Made by a program: the position numbers and the translations under genes
Shown: positions 1 to 8,058 of the stretch, one piece after another
How positions within the stretch are numbered: the stretch's first letter is position 1
Layout: each line of letters begins with the position of its first letter
Assembly: GCA_963781675.1 (NCBI GenBank)
Contig: CAWAGF010000001.1
Span: 1,116,001 to 1,180,000, forward strand
Origin: SCTD01 sp963781675
GTDB taxonomy: Bacteria; Actinomycetota; Actinomycetes; Mycobacteriales; SCTD01
Direction of reading: 5' to 3'
DNA: 64,000 nucleotides
Notes under the pieces: generated by a model
Databases searched by the model: none
What the model saw: the letters and a program-made list of their open reading frames with translations, nothing else
Told to the model about the DNA's origin: nothing

Positions 1-382
1 GGGCGGCCCACCAGCGGCGGCCCAGCGCCGGCGCGCTGACGACGCCGACGGTGACCACGCCGTCCTCCTGCAGCGCGACCAGCGAGGCCCACACGGGGAC
101 GCCGCGCACGAAGTTCTTGGTGCCGTCGACCGGGTCGACCACCCAGCGGCGGGGGCCGGTGCCGGTCTGGCCGTCCTCCTCGCCCAGCACGGCGTCGTCG
201 GGCCGGCGCTCGGCCAGCAGCGACCGGATCGCCTGCTCCACAGCCATATCCGCGTCGCTGACCGGCGTCAGGTCGGGCTTGCTCTCGACGACGAGGTCGA
301 GCGCGCCGAAGCGCGCCAGGGTGATGGCGTCCGCCGCGTCGGCCAGCTCGTGCGCCAGCGCGAGGTCGTCCTCGAGGCTCAC
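1..382 (-). CDS. hisN: Inositol monophosphatase family protein, probably histidinol-phosphatase (3' part cut off by the window edge)
   Basis: The reading frame runs off the left edge, so only the N-terminal 127 residues are visible. They contain the two metal-site motifs of the inositol monophosphatase superfamily: GEED near residue 70 and DPVDGTKNF near residue 84. Members hydrolyse phosphate monoesters using two or three Mg2+ ions; in actinobacteria this subfamily (HisN) often makes histidinol, while others act on inositol phosphate. The GTG start overlaps the TGA of the upstream ketosynthase gene by four bases (GTGA), so the two are probably translated together. The precise substrate cannot be read from the fragment. 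Confidence 0.85.
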   Translation of the reverse strand, partial: MSLEDDLALAHELADAADAITLARFGALDLVVESKPDLTPVSDADMAVEQAIRSLLAERRPDDAVLGEEDGQTGTGPRRWVVDPVDGTKNFVRGVPVWASLVALQEDGVVTVGVVSAPALGRRWWAA

Positions 383-1560
383 GCGGGACCGAGCACGAGC
401 GAGCCGTTGTGGCCGCCGAAGCCGAACGAGTTGCTGATCGTCGGGCCGGGCTCCCACGCCCGCGGCTCGAGCACGACGTCGACCTCGAGGGCGGGGTCGA
501 CCTGCGTGGTGCCCATCGTCGGCGGCAGCTCCCGGTGCACGAACGACAGCAGGACGCTCGCCGCCTCGAGCGCGCCGGCTGCGCCGAGGCCGTGACCGGT
601 GACGCCCTTGATGCTCGACACCGGGACCGCGCCCGGCCCGAAGACCGTGCGCACCGCGGAGGCCTCCGCCGCGTCGTTCAGCGGCGTGCTGGTGCCGTGC
701 GCGTTGACGGCGCGTACGTCCGACGGCTGGAGCTCGGCGTCCTCGAGCGCGAGCCGCATGCAGGCGGCCGCGCCGGCGCCGCCGGGGGAGGGCGCGGTGA
801 TGTGGTGGGCGTCGCAGGTGGACGCCGCGCCGAGCACCTCGCCGTAGACGCGGGCGCCGCGGGCGAGCGCTGCCTCCCGCTCCTCGAGCACGAGCACGGC
901 CGCGCCCTCGGCGATGCAGAACCCGTCCCGGCCGGCGTCGAACGGGCGCGACAGCCCGGTCTTCGACAGCGCCGTCATGACGGTGAACGCCGCGACCGTG
1001 GTGGGGGTCATGGACGACTCCGCCCCGCCGGCCAGCACCACGTCGCAGCGGCCGTCGGCCACCATCCGCGCGCCGGCCGACACCGAGTGGGTGCCCGCGG
1101 CGCAGGCGGTGGTCAGCGTCTCGGACGGCCCCTGGAAGCCGTAGCGGAGCGAGACGGCCGCAGCGCCGGCGTTCGGCATGACCATCGGGATGGTGAACGG
1201 CGACACCCGGCCGGGGCCGCGGGCGGCCAGGACGCCGACCTGGGTCTCGAGGGTGCCGACGCCGCCGATGCCGGTGCCGAGCTGCACGCCGACCCGCGAG
1301 GCGGCCACGTCCGGCACGTCACCGCAGTCGTCCAGCGCCATCTGGGCTGCGGCGACGGCGAAGTGGGTGAAGCGGTCGAGGTGGCGCGCCTCCTTGCCGG
1401 AAAGCCACGGCGACGGGTCGAAGTCCTCGACCGTGCGCTCGCGCCGGGCGGCGGGCGTCGTCTGCAGGCCCTTCCAGAAGGCGTCCAGCCCGATGCCCGC
1501 GGGGGACACGACGCCGATGCCGGTGACCACGACGCGGCGGGGGGCGGGAGCGGCGCGCAC
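379..1560 (-). CDS. fabF: Beta-ketoacyl-ACP synthase II (KAS II)
   Basis: A 393-residue condensing enzyme of normal FabF length. It elongates acyl-ACP with malonyl-ACP in fatty acid synthesis. The catalytic Cys153 lies in TTACAAGTHS, His288 in NAHGTSTPLND, and Lys318/His323 in SSIKGVTGHG, giving the complete Cys-His-His-Lys set. The GTG start lies three bases after the TGA of the acyl carrier protein gene transcribed just ahead of it, so it is in one operon with that carrier and with the downstream phosphatase gene. It could instead serve a specialised lipid or polyketide route, since the neighbourhood carries two carrier proteins and several acyl-handling enzymes. Confidence 0.92.
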   Translation of the reverse strand: MRAAPAPRRVVVTGIGVVSPAGIGLDAFWKGLQTTPAARRERTVEDFDPSPWLSGKEARHLDRFTHFAVAAAQMALDDCGDVPDVAASRVGVQLGTGIGGVGTLETQVGVLAARGPGRVSPFTIPMVMPNAGAAAVSLRYGFQGPSETLTTACAAGTHSVSAGARMVADGRCDVVLAGGAESSMTPTTVAAFTVMTALSKTGLSRPFDAGRDGFCIAEGAAVLVLEEREAALARGARVYGEVLGAASTCDAHHITAPSPGGAGAAACMRLALEDAELQPSDVRAVNAHGTSTPLNDAAEASAVRTVFGPGAVPVSSIKGVTGHGLGAAGALEAASVLLSFVHRELPPTMGTTQVDPALEVDVVLEPRAWEPGPTISNSFGFGGHNGSLVLGPA

Positions 1561-1563
1561 GGC

Positions 1564-1839
1564 TCAGACCTGCCCTGCGGTGTCCGGGCTCGTGGCGCTC
1601 ACCAGGCGCCCGACCAGCTCGTCGACCATGCCGTACGTCCGGACGTAGCCCCAGGCGTCCTCGGGCAGCGCGATGCCGAAGGCGTCCTCGATCGTCATGC
1701 CCCACTCGATGGCGGCCAGGCTGTCGATGCCGAGGTCGTCGGTGAGCAGGGCGTCCATCCGCAGCTCGGCGGGGCTGACGGACAGCTGCTCGGCCGACAG
1801 CTCCAGCAGCCGTGCGGACAGGTCGGCGGGCGTGGTCAC
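1564..1839 (-). CDS. Acyl carrier protein (first of two)
   Basis: A 91-residue protein with the phosphopantetheine attachment motif DDLGIDSLAAIE; Ser40 would carry the prosthetic arm. A GTG start is chosen because a TAGCAT box lies eight bases upstream, as at other leaderless genes here. It is the first gene of a minus-strand unit with KAS II and is divergent from fabD, with only 39 bases between the two starts. The helix after the serine (IEWGMTIEDAFGI) is typical of discrete carriers. Its sequence differs clearly from the second carrier at 2783, so the two probably serve different enzymes or acyl groups. Confidence 0.88.
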   Translation of the reverse strand: MTTPADLSARLLELSAEQLSVSPAELRMDALLTDDLGIDSLAAIEWGMTIEDAFGIALPEDAWGYVRTYGMVDELVGRLVSATSPDTAGQV

Positions 1840-1847
1840 GAGGGGCG

Positions 1848-1853
1848 ATGCTA
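1848..1853 (-). promoter_or_regulatory. Probable -10 box (TAGCAT) for the first acyl carrier protein gene
   Basis: A TANNNT hexamer on the minus strand ends eight bases before the GTG start. This fits a leaderless or nearly leaderless transcript. The divergent fabD start has only a weaker CAGGAT at 1867-1872, six bases before its GTG. Confidence 0.5.
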
Positions 1854-1878
1854 GTTCCGGCACTGGCAGGATCGCCGC

Positions 1879-2772
1879 GTGAGCACCGCCTTCGTCTTCC
1901 CCGGCCAGGGGTCGCAGCGCCCCGGCATGGGTGCGCCGTGGGAGGGCTCGGCCTGCTGGTCGCTCGTGGAGGAGGCCTCCGACCTGCTCGGCCGCGACGT
2001 CGGGCGGCTGCTCCTGCACGCCGACGCGGAGGAGCTGCGGGCCACCCGCGAGGCGCAGGTGACGACGTTCCTGGTGTCGCTGCTGGTCTGGGAGACGCTG
2101 CACGACCTGCCGGACGTGAGCGTCGTCGCGGGCCACTCGCTCGGCGAGCTCACCGCCCTGGTCGCCGGCGGTGTCCTCACCTGCGACGACGGGCTGCTGC
2201 TCGTGGCCGAGCGCGGAGCCGCGATGCAGGCCGCCGCCGACGCCGCACCCGGCACCATGGCCGCCGTGCTCGGGCTGCCCGACGAGCAGGTCGTGGCCGT
2301 GCTCGAGGGCGTCGACGGCGTCTGGCCGGCGAACTACAACGCGCCCAGCCACGTGGTGGTCTCCGGAACCCCGGACGGCGTCGCGCGCGGAGGCGAGGCC
2401 CTCAAGGCCGCCGGCGCCCGACGCGTGCTGCCGCTGCCGGTCGGCGGGGCCTTCCACACGCCGCTCATGGAGCCGGCCCGCGCGCGTCTGGACCTGGCGC
2501 TGCGCGAGGTCACCTACGCCCACCCCGCCGTGCCGGTGCTCTCGGCCGTCACCGCGCAGCCGTACGGCCCGGACCCGGCGGCGGCCCTGTCGCAGCAGCT
2601 GACCGCGCCGGTGCGCTGGCGGCAGGTGCTGGAGGCGCTGCCCGCGCTCGGCGTCGACCGGGTCGTCGAGCTCGGCCCCGGCGGGGTGCTCACCGGCCTG
2701 GTGAAGCGGACGCTGCCCGGGGTCACGGCGGTGTCGGTCGCGACCCCGGCCGACCTCGGGCTGCTCGACTAG
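1879..2772 (+). CDS. fabD: Malonyl-CoA:ACP transacylase
   Basis: A 297-residue FabD of standard length. It moves malonyl from CoA to acyl carrier protein, the entry step for chain extension. Visible landmarks are PGQGSQ near the N-terminus, the nucleophile Ser87 in GHSLGE, Arg112 in AERGAAMQ, which binds the malonyl carboxylate, and His193 in GGAFHTPLM. The GTG start follows a weak CAGGAT box. The gene leads a plus-strand run of acyl carrier protein and enoyl reductase and is divergent from the carrier/KAS II pair, so the set covers loading, carrying, condensation and enoyl reduction. No ketoreductase or dehydratase is in the window. Confidence 0.95.
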   Translation: MSTAFVFPGQGSQRPGMGAPWEGSACWSLVEEASDLLGRDVGRLLLHADAEELRATREAQVTTFLVSLLVWETLHDLPDVSVVAGHSLGELTALVAGGVLTCDDGLLLVAERGAAMQAAADAAPGTMAAVLGLPDEQVVAVLEGVDGVWPANYNAPSHVVVSGTPDGVARGGEALKAAGARRVLPLPVGGAFHTPLMEPARARLDLALREVTYAHPAVPVLSAVTAQPYGPDPAAALSQQLTAPVRWRQVLEALPALGVDRVVELGPGGVLTGLVKRTLPGVTAVSVATPADLGLLD

Positions 2773-2775
2773 GTT
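2770..2775 (+). promoter_or_regulatory. Probable -10 box (TAGGTT) for the second acyl carrier protein gene
   Basis: TAGGTT overlaps the fabD stop codon and ends seven bases before the ATG at 2783, the spacing expected for a leaderless mRNA. This supports ATG 2783 over the upstream in-frame TTG at 2774. Confidence 0.55.
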
Positions 2776-2782
2776 GCGCGCC

Positions 2783-3028
2783 ATGGAGCGCGCTGAGGTG
2801 TTGCAGGTCCTGCGGGACAAGGCCGTCGAGATGCTCGAGGTCGAGGCCGACCAGGTGCAGGAGGACAAGTCCTTCGTCGCGGACCTCGAGGTCGACTCGC
2901 TGTCGCTCGTGGAGTTCACGATGGAGCTCGAGGACCACTTCGGCATCGAGCTGCCCGAGGAGGAGCTGACCGACGTCAAGACGATCGGCGCCTTCGTCGA
3001 CGTGATCCTGGGCAAGGTCAGCAGCTAG
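2783..3028 (+). CDS. acpP: Acyl carrier protein (second of two)
   Basis: An 81-residue acidic carrier protein with the attachment motif VADLEVDSLSLVE; Ser39 is the expected phosphopantetheine site. The very acidic helix II/III region (MELEDHFGIELPEEEL) is typical of fatty-acid-type AcpP. It sits between fabD and an enoyl reductase, whose GTG start immediately follows this gene's TAG. The ATG is preferred to an in-frame TTG nine bases upstream because of the -10-like TAGGTT box. This is the better candidate for the housekeeping carrier; the carrier at 1564-1839 may be specialised. Confidence 0.9.
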   Translation: MERAEVLQVLRDKAVEMLEVEADQVQEDKSFVADLEVDSLSLVEFTMELEDHFGIELPEEELTDVKTIGAFVDVILGKVSS

Positions 3029-3796
3029 GTGGGGCTGCTCGACGGCAAGCGGCTGCTCGTCACCGGGGTCCTCACCGACCGCAGCATCGCCTTCGCCACC
3101 GCGCGGCTGGCCGCCGAGCAGGGCGCCACCGTCGTGCTCTCGTCCTTCGGCCGGCCGATGTCGCTGACGCAGCGGGTGGCCAGACGGCTGCCCGGCACCC
3201 CGCCGGTGGTGCAGCTGGACGTCGCGTCCGAGGCGGACCTGGCCGCGCTGCCGGACCGGCTCGGCGAGCACGTCGACGGCCTGGACGGGGTGGTGCACGC
3301 CATCGGCTTCGCGCCGCCGGCCGCGCTGGGCAGCGGGCTGCTCGGCACCTCCTGGGAGGACGTCGGCACCGCTCTGCAGGTGTCGACCTGGTCGTACGCC
3401 GCGCTGGCCCGCGCGTGCGGACCACTGCTCGCGGACCCGGCGTCCTACGTCGGGCTGACCTTCGACGCGCGGGTGGCGTGGCCGTCCTACGACTGGATGG
3501 GTGTGGCGAAGGCCGGGCTGGAGTCGGCGAACCGCTACCTGGCAAGGGATCTCGGGCCGCGCGGCGTGCGCGTGAACCTCGTGGCGGCGGGCCCGGTGCG
3601 GACGATGGCGGCCAAGAGCGTGCCCGGCTTCGCCGCCTTCGAGGACGTCTGGGACGACCGTGCGCCGCTCGGCTGGGACGTCGACGACGCGCAGCCGGTG
3701 GCGCGGGCGTGCGTCGCGCTGCTGTCCGACTGGTTCCCGAAGACGACGGGCTCGGTCGTCTACGTGGACGGCGGCTTCAGCGCGGTGGGTGCGTAG
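3029..3796 (+). CDS. Enoyl-ACP reductase, FabI/InhA type
   Basis: A 255-residue short-chain-dehydrogenase-fold protein resembling FabI/InhA, which reduces trans-2-enoyl-ACP with NADH. The N-terminal nucleotide-binding region reads VTGVLTDRSIAF, as in InhA. The catalytic pair is intact: Tyr154 and Lys161 in SYDWMGVAK (Tyr-x6-Lys). The C-terminus carries the usual VYVDGGFSA. The GTG start abuts the stop of the carrier gene, so translation is probably coupled. A paralogue at 17295-18137 lacks both catalytic residues. The nearby acyl-CoA dehydrogenase gene is paired with this enzyme in the same order as in the second lipid operon. Confidence 0.9.
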   Translation: MGLLDGKRLLVTGVLTDRSIAFATARLAAEQGATVVLSSFGRPMSLTQRVARRLPGTPPVVQLDVASEADLAALPDRLGEHVDGLDGVVHAIGFAPPAALGSGLLGTSWEDVGTALQVSTWSYAALARACGPLLADPASYVGLTFDARVAWPSYDWMGVAKAGLESANRYLARDLGPRGVRVNLVAAGPVRTMAAKSVPGFAAFEDVWDDRAPLGWDVDDAQPVARACVALLSDWFPKTTGSVVYVDGGFSAVGA

Positions 3797-3800
3797 AACC

Positions 3801-3806
3801 TAGGCT
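3801..3806 (+). promoter_or_regulatory. Probable -10 box (TAGGCT) for the acyl-CoA dehydrogenase gene at 3814
   Basis: TAGGCT lies just after the enoyl reductase stop and ends seven bases before the GTG start, consistent with a leaderless transcript beginning here. Confidence 0.55.
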
Positions 3807-3813
3807 CGGCCGC

Positions 3814-4893
3814 GTGACCACCGCGACCTCCACCCCGCCGGTGGAGCTCGCGCGCTCGCTCGCCGACGAGCTCATCCGGCCGACCGCCGAGCAGGTCGAC
3901 CGGACCGTCGTCCCGCGCTCGCACCTCGACGCCTGGGGCGCCGCGGGGCTGCTCGGCCTGGCCGGACCGCGGGCGTACGGGGGTGCGGGAGCGAGCCCGG
4001 CCGTCGTGCGGGAGGTCACCGAGGTGCTGGCCGGTGCGTGCGGCGCGACGTGGTTCGTGGCCACCCAGCACGCGATGCCGCTCGCCACGGTGGCGGGCAG
4101 CGCCAACGCCGGGCTGCACGAGCGGCTGCTCCGCGGCATGTGCACCGGCTCTGTGCTGTCCGGGGTGGCCGTCGCGCAGCTGCGCCGGCCCGGTCCGCCT
4201 GCGGTCGTGGCCACCCGCACCGACGGCGGCTGGCGCGTCGACGGGCACGTCGGCTGGATGACCAGCTGGGGGCTGTGCGACGTCCTGCTGCTCGGCGCCG
4301 TGACGCCCGAGGGCGACGTCGTCCTCGCGATGGTGCCGGCCGTCGAGGGCGACGGGCTGACGGCCTCCACACCGATGGAGCTGGCCGCGATGCAGGCGAC
4401 GCAGACGGTGACGCTCGACCTCGACGGCTACCTCGTGCGTGACGAGGACGTCGCCGCCGTCGTCCCGCTCGCGGACTGGCTGGCCCTCGACGCCGCCAAG
4501 ACCGCGAACCCCAGCCCGCACACGTTCGGCCTGCAGCGCGAGGTGGTGCGGCGGCTCGCCGAGACCGCCTCCAGGCGCGACGACGGCACCGCGGCCGCCC
4601 TGGCGCAGCAGCTCGGGCGCGAGGGCGAGCGACTGCGCCGGGTCGCGTACACGCTGCTCGACGACGTTCCGGCACTGGAGCAGGTCGCGGACCGGCTGGC
4701 TGTCCGCGCCGCCTCGCTGGAGCTGGTCGTGCGCAGCGCCACCGCCCTCGTCGCCGCGACCGGCGGCTCGGCCATGGCGGCGGGTGCTGCCCCCCAGCGC
4801 CTCGTGCGGGAGGCGGTGTTCCACCTCGTGCAGGCCCAGACCGGACCGGTCCGCGAGGCGACCCTGCAGCTGCTGAGGGAGTCGGGCGCATGA
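3814..4893 (+). CDS. Acyl-CoA dehydrogenase-like flavoprotein
   Basis: A 359-residue protein resembling the acyl-CoA dehydrogenase family, which oxidises acyl thioesters at the alpha-beta bond using FAD. The N-terminal helical domain, a middle beta domain (around ATRTDGGWRVDGHVGWMTSW) and a C-terminal helical domain can be followed. I could not place a catalytic glutamate with confidence. The GTG start is set by the TAGGCT box seven bases upstream. Its stop overlaps the following aldolase gene by four bases. It is a paralogue of the protein at 16248-17285 and, like that one, sits beside an enoyl reductase-like gene. Substrate unknown; a role in modifying a carrier-bound acyl chain is inference. 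Confidence 0.8.
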   Translation: MTTATSTPPVELARSLADELIRPTAEQVDRTVVPRSHLDAWGAAGLLGLAGPRAYGGAGASPAVVREVTEVLAGACGATWFVATQHAMPLATVAGSANAGLHERLLRGMCTGSVLSGVAVAQLRRPGPPAVVATRTDGGWRVDGHVGWMTSWGLCDVLLLGAVTPEGDVVLAMVPAVEGDGLTASTPMELAAMQATQTVTLDLDGYLVRDEDVAAVVPLADWLALDAAKTANPSPHTFGLQREVVRRLAETASRRDDGTAAALAQQLGREGERLRRVAYTLLDDVPALEQVADRLAVRAASLELVVRSATALVAATGGSAMAAGAAPQRLVREAVFHLVQAQTGPVREATLQLLRESGA

Positions 4894-5534
4894 CGCCGGT
4901 GGACGAGCTGGTCGCCGACCTGATCGCCGTGGGCCGCAAGGCGGTCGCGGCCGGGCTGGTGATCGGCTCGGGCGGCAACCTGTCCGCGCGCGAGCCCGGC
5001 GCGGACGAGTGCGTGGTGACCTGCTCCGGCAGCGCGCTCGACGAGCTGACGCCCGAGCAGTTCTCCGTCGTCGGGATCGCCGACGGCCAGGTGCGCGGCG
5101 GCCACCCCGTGCCCAGCAGCGAGGTTCCGCTGCACCTGGCCACCTACCGGGTGCGGCCCGATGCGAACGCGCTGGTCCACCTGCACCCGCAGACCTCGGT
5201 GCTGCTCGACGCCCTCGGGCACCCGATCCGGCTGCTGACGATCGACCACGCCTACTACGTGCGCGAGGTGCGCTCGACGCCGTTCATCCAGAGCGGCACG
5301 CCGGAGCTGGCCGAGGCGGGTGCGCAGGCCGTCGCCGACGGCTGCAACTGCGTGATCCTCGGCCACCACGGCTGCTCCGTCGTGGCGGGCACCGTGGACC
5401 TGGCGTGGAAGCGGGCGAACAACCTCGAGGAGGCCGCCCGCGCCACCCTCACGATGCTGCAGCTCGGCGACACGACGACGGCGTGCCCGCCGTCCTACCT
5501 CGAGGTGGTCCGCGCGAAGGAAGCCGGGCTCTGA
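4890..5534 (+). CDS. Class II aldolase/adducin family protein
   Basis: A 214-residue member of the zinc-dependent class II aldolase family (L-fuculose-phosphate aldolase type), which cleaves sugar phosphates to dihydroxyacetone phosphate plus an aldehyde. The metal ligands are visible as HLHPQTS (His-x-His) and GHHG, with the glutamate in PSSEVPLH as likely catalytic base. The glycine-rich GSGGNLSAR near residue 30 is the phosphate-binding loop. It overlaps the upstream gene by four bases and is followed after two bases by a sugar kinase gene, so kinase and aldolase probably act in sequence. The natural sugar is not evident. Confidence 0.88.
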   Translation: MTPVDELVADLIAVGRKAVAAGLVIGSGGNLSAREPGADECVVTCSGSALDELTPEQFSVVGIADGQVRGGHPVPSSEVPLHLATYRVRPDANALVHLHPQTSVLLDALGHPIRLLTIDHAYYVREVRSTPFIQSGTPELAEAGAQAVADGCNCVILGHHGCSVVAGTVDLAWKRANNLEEAARATLTMLQLGDTTTACPPSYLEVVRAKEAGL

Positions 5535-5536
5535 GC

Positions 5537-6928
5537 GTGCAGCTGGTCGCGGGCCTCGACGTCGGGGGCTCCGCGGTGAAGGCGTGGGTGGCCGACCTCG
5601 ACGGGCGGATGCACGCGTCGGTCTCGCGCGACCTGCCCTCCGTCCGGCCGGCGGCGCACCGGGTGGAGCTGGACCCGGTCGTGTGGGAGGGCGCCTGCCG
5701 CGCTGCCCTCGCCGACGCGGTCGCGGCCGCACCTGCCGGGGACTGGCTCGGCGTCACGGTCTCGACGCTGCGCCAGGGCTTCGTGCTGCTGGACGGCGCA
5801 GGGGAGGTGCTCGGCAACGGCGTGCTCAACAGCGACCGTCGCGGCGGGCCGTACGCCGGCGTCCTGGCCGGCACGCACGCGCTGACCGGCCACTGGCCGG
5901 CGCCCGAGCTCACGCTGCCCAAGCTGCTGGCCGTGCAGGCCGAGGAGCCCGACCGCTGGGCCGCCACCGCGCGCGTGCTGTTCCTGCACGACTGGCTCGT
6001 CTGGCGCATGTGCGGCGTGCAGGCCACGGAGGCGTCCTACGCCTGCGCGGGCGGCATGGCGGACGTCGCGCGCCGGACGTGGGCGCGAGACCTGCTGCAG
6101 GACAACGGGATCAGCGGCGCGCTGCTGGCGCCCGTGGTCGAGGCAGGGACGGTCGTCGGTGAGCTCGGCGACGGGTGGGGCCTGCCGGCGACGCTGCCGG
6201 TGGTGGCCGGCTGCGGTGACACGCAGCTCGCGGCGATGGGCGTCGGCGGGCTGGGCGACGGCGTCGTCACCGTCGTCGCCGGGTCGTCCACGCCGGTGCA
6301 GGCGGCGACCACGGAGCCGGTCGTGGACCCGCTCGGACGGCCGTGGGTGTCGACGCACGCGGCGCCGCACCTGTGGGCGGCGGAGGGCAACGCCGGCTAC
6401 CCCGGGACCTTCTCCGGCTGGTGGTCCGCCCTGGCCGGTGACGACGGCGAGCCGCGCGAGCACGGGCTGACCGCCGTGACCGCCGCTCCCTACTGGGCGC
6501 GGGAGACGTGGGAGGCCAAGCCGCCGGTGTCGCTGCTCGGCCTGCGCGCCGACACGACCGCTGCCGACGTCCGGGCGGCGCTGCTCGAGGCGCACGCCTT
6601 CGCGGTGCGCGGCAACGTGGAGGACCTCGGCCGGGCGCTCGGACGCGAGCCGTCGGCGGTCGTCGTGTGCGGCGGAGCAGCTGCGGACGGCCGGCTGCCG
6701 ACGCTGCTCGCGCAGGTGCTCGGACGCGAGGTGCACCACGCGCAGGGCGCGTCCGGTGCGGCGGCGGCGGGGGCCGCCCTGGTGGGCCGTGCGGTCGGCG
6801 CGCACGCGCATCTGCCCGGCCTGCCGCCGACCGTCCTGCCGGCCGGCGACCACGGTCCGTGGGACGAGCCGTACGCCCGCTGGTGCGCAGTCCATGCGGC
6901 GCTGCGCGCGGCGCTGCCGACGGCCTAG
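5537..6928 (+). CDS. FGGY-family carbohydrate kinase
   Basis: A 463-residue sugar kinase with the ASKHA actin-like fold. The first phosphate loop is LDVGGSAVKAWV at residues 7-18, the second is around VAGSSTP, and the adenosine motif is CGGAAADG in the C-terminal half. Family members phosphorylate ketoses, alditols or related compounds with ATP. The first loop has GGS where many members have GTT, so substrate class cannot be predicted from it. A GTG start two bases after the aldolase stop suggests an operon in which the phosphorylated product is cleaved by the aldolase. AI-2 kinase-like or deoxy-sugar kinase roles are possible. Confidence 0.88.
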   Translation: MQLVAGLDVGGSAVKAWVADLDGRMHASVSRDLPSVRPAAHRVELDPVVWEGACRAALADAVAAAPAGDWLGVTVSTLRQGFVLLDGAGEVLGNGVLNSDRRGGPYAGVLAGTHALTGHWPAPELTLPKLLAVQAEEPDRWAATARVLFLHDWLVWRMCGVQATEASYACAGGMADVARRTWARDLLQDNGISGALLAPVVEAGTVVGELGDGWGLPATLPVVAGCGDTQLAAMGVGGLGDGVVTVVAGSSTPVQAATTEPVVDPLGRPWVSTHAAPHLWAAEGNAGYPGTFSGWWSALAGDDGEPREHGLTAVTAAPYWARETWEAKPPVSLLGLRADTTAADVRAALLEAHAFAVRGNVEDLGRALGREPSAVVVCGGAAADGRLPTLLAQVLGREVHHAQGASGAAAAGAALVGRAVGAHAHLPGLPPTVLPAGDHGPWDEPYARWCAVHAALRAALPTA

Positions 6929-6931
6929 GGT
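6926..6931 (+). promoter_or_regulatory. Probable -10 box (TAGGGT) for the small membrane protein gene
   Basis: TAGGGT overlaps the kinase stop codon and ends six bases before the ATG at 6938, as expected for a leaderless mRNA. Confidence 0.5.
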
Positions 6932-6937
6932 CGCGCC

Positions 6938-7108
6938 ATGAGCACCCCCCTGCGCCGCCCGCGCCGCGTCTTCCTCTACGTCGCGGTCGCCCTCGTGCTC
7001 GCGATGGTCGTGCTGCTCGTCGTCGACCGGCTGGTGCCGGCGGTCCTGGTCGGCGTGCTCGCCGTCGCCTGCGTGCTGGCCGGCTCCCGGTCGACGGGCG
7101 GCGCGTGA
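6938..7108 (+). CDS. Small membrane protein, 56 residues
   Basis: An ATG-started reading frame of 56 residues. It has an arginine-rich N-terminus (residues 5-10) and two hydrophobic segments at roughly residues 12-28 and 32-47, so it is predicted to span the membrane twice. The gene lies between the kinase and the dehydrogenase; the dehydrogenase GTG overlaps its TGA by four bases, and a TAGGGT box lies six bases before the ATG. These features support real expression. No family is recognised. It may simply be a translational lead-in for the dehydrogenase. Confidence 0.6.
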   Translation: MSTPLRRPRRVFLYVAVALVLAMVVLLVVDRLVPAVLVGVLAVACVLAGSRSTGGA

Positions 7109-8052
7109 GGGCGCTCGTCACCGCTGAGCTCACCGACGACGGCGAGGCCCGGCTGCGCGCGCTCGGCTACGAGGTCGTCCGCGCGGGGTGGGGGACGACC
7201 CGGCAGGCGCTCGACCGCGACGCCTACGTCGCGGCCGCCGCGGGCTGCGCGCTGCTCGTCACCGAGATCGAGGTGGTCGACGCCGCCGTGCTGACGGCGC
7301 TGCCGGAGGTGCGGCTGGTGGCGACCGCGCGCGGGGGACCGGTGAACGTCGACCTCGCCGCGTGCGCGGAGCGCGGCGTGCCCGTGGTGTTCACCCCCGC
7401 CCGCAACGCCGACTCCGTCGCCGACTTCGTGCTCGGCGCGCTGCTGTCGCTCAGCCGCGGGATCAGCGCCTCGGACCGGCACCTGCGCGCGGAGGGCTGG
7501 CACGTCGGCGGCGAGCTGCCGTACCTGCACTTCCGCGGCCGCGAGCTGTCCGGCCTCGTCCTCGGCCTGGTGGGCTACGGCGCGATCGGCCGGCGCGTGG
7601 CGCAGCGCGCCCGCGACGGGTTCGGCATGCGGGTGCTCTTCACCGACCCTGCGGTGGAGGGCGCCGTCGCGCTGGCCGAGCTGCTCGCCGCGTCCGACGT
7701 GGTGTCGCTGCACTGCCCGCGGTCGGCGACGACCAGGGCGCTGCTCGACGAGGCGGCGCTGCGGGCGATGCGGCCCGGCGCGCTGCTCGTGAACACCGCG
7801 GGCGGCGGCATCGTGGACGAGGACGCGCTGGTCCGCGCGCTGTCCGACGGGCACCTCGGCGGCGCGGCGCTGGACGTGTTCGCGACCGAGCCGCTGCCGC
7901 GCGACAGCCCGCTGCTCACCGCGCCGAACCTCCTGCTCACGCCGCACCTCGCCGGGGCGGCGCTCGACGTGGTGCGCCACCACACCGACCTCATCTGCAG
8001 CGACGTCGAGCGCTGGCACCGCGGCGAGCCGCTCGTCAACGCCGCTCGCTAG
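7105..8052 (+). CDS. D-isomer-specific 2-hydroxyacid dehydrogenase family protein with altered catalytic Arg
   Basis: A 315-residue protein with a Rossmann NAD site (GYGAIGRRV, residues 158-166), family signature SLHCPRSATT and C-terminal LTPHLAGA. These enzymes interconvert 2-keto acids and D-2-hydroxy acids with NAD(P)H. The catalytic Glu262 and His281 are present, but the conserved Arg of the motif NTARGG is replaced: residues 230-235 read NTAGGG, so Gly233 stands where Arg binds the substrate carboxylate. The codon is GGC instead of CGC. Activity may be altered or lost. It follows the aldolase/kinase genes and overlaps the small membrane protein gene by four bases. Confidence 0.85.
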   Translation: MRALVTAELTDDGEARLRALGYEVVRAGWGTTRQALDRDAYVAAAAGCALLVTEIEVVDAAVLTALPEVRLVATARGGPVNVDLAACAERGVPVVFTPARNADSVADFVLGALLSLSRGISASDRHLRAEGWHVGGELPYLHFRGRELSGLVLGLVGYGAIGRRVAQRARDGFGMRVLFTDPAVEGAVALAELLAASDVVSLHCPRSATTRALLDEAALRAMRPGALLVNTAGGGIVDEDALVRALSDGHLGGAALDVFATEPLPRDSPLLTAPNLLLTPHLAGAALDVVRHHTDLICSDVERWHRGEPLVNAAR

Positions 8053-8058
8053 ACCCGC

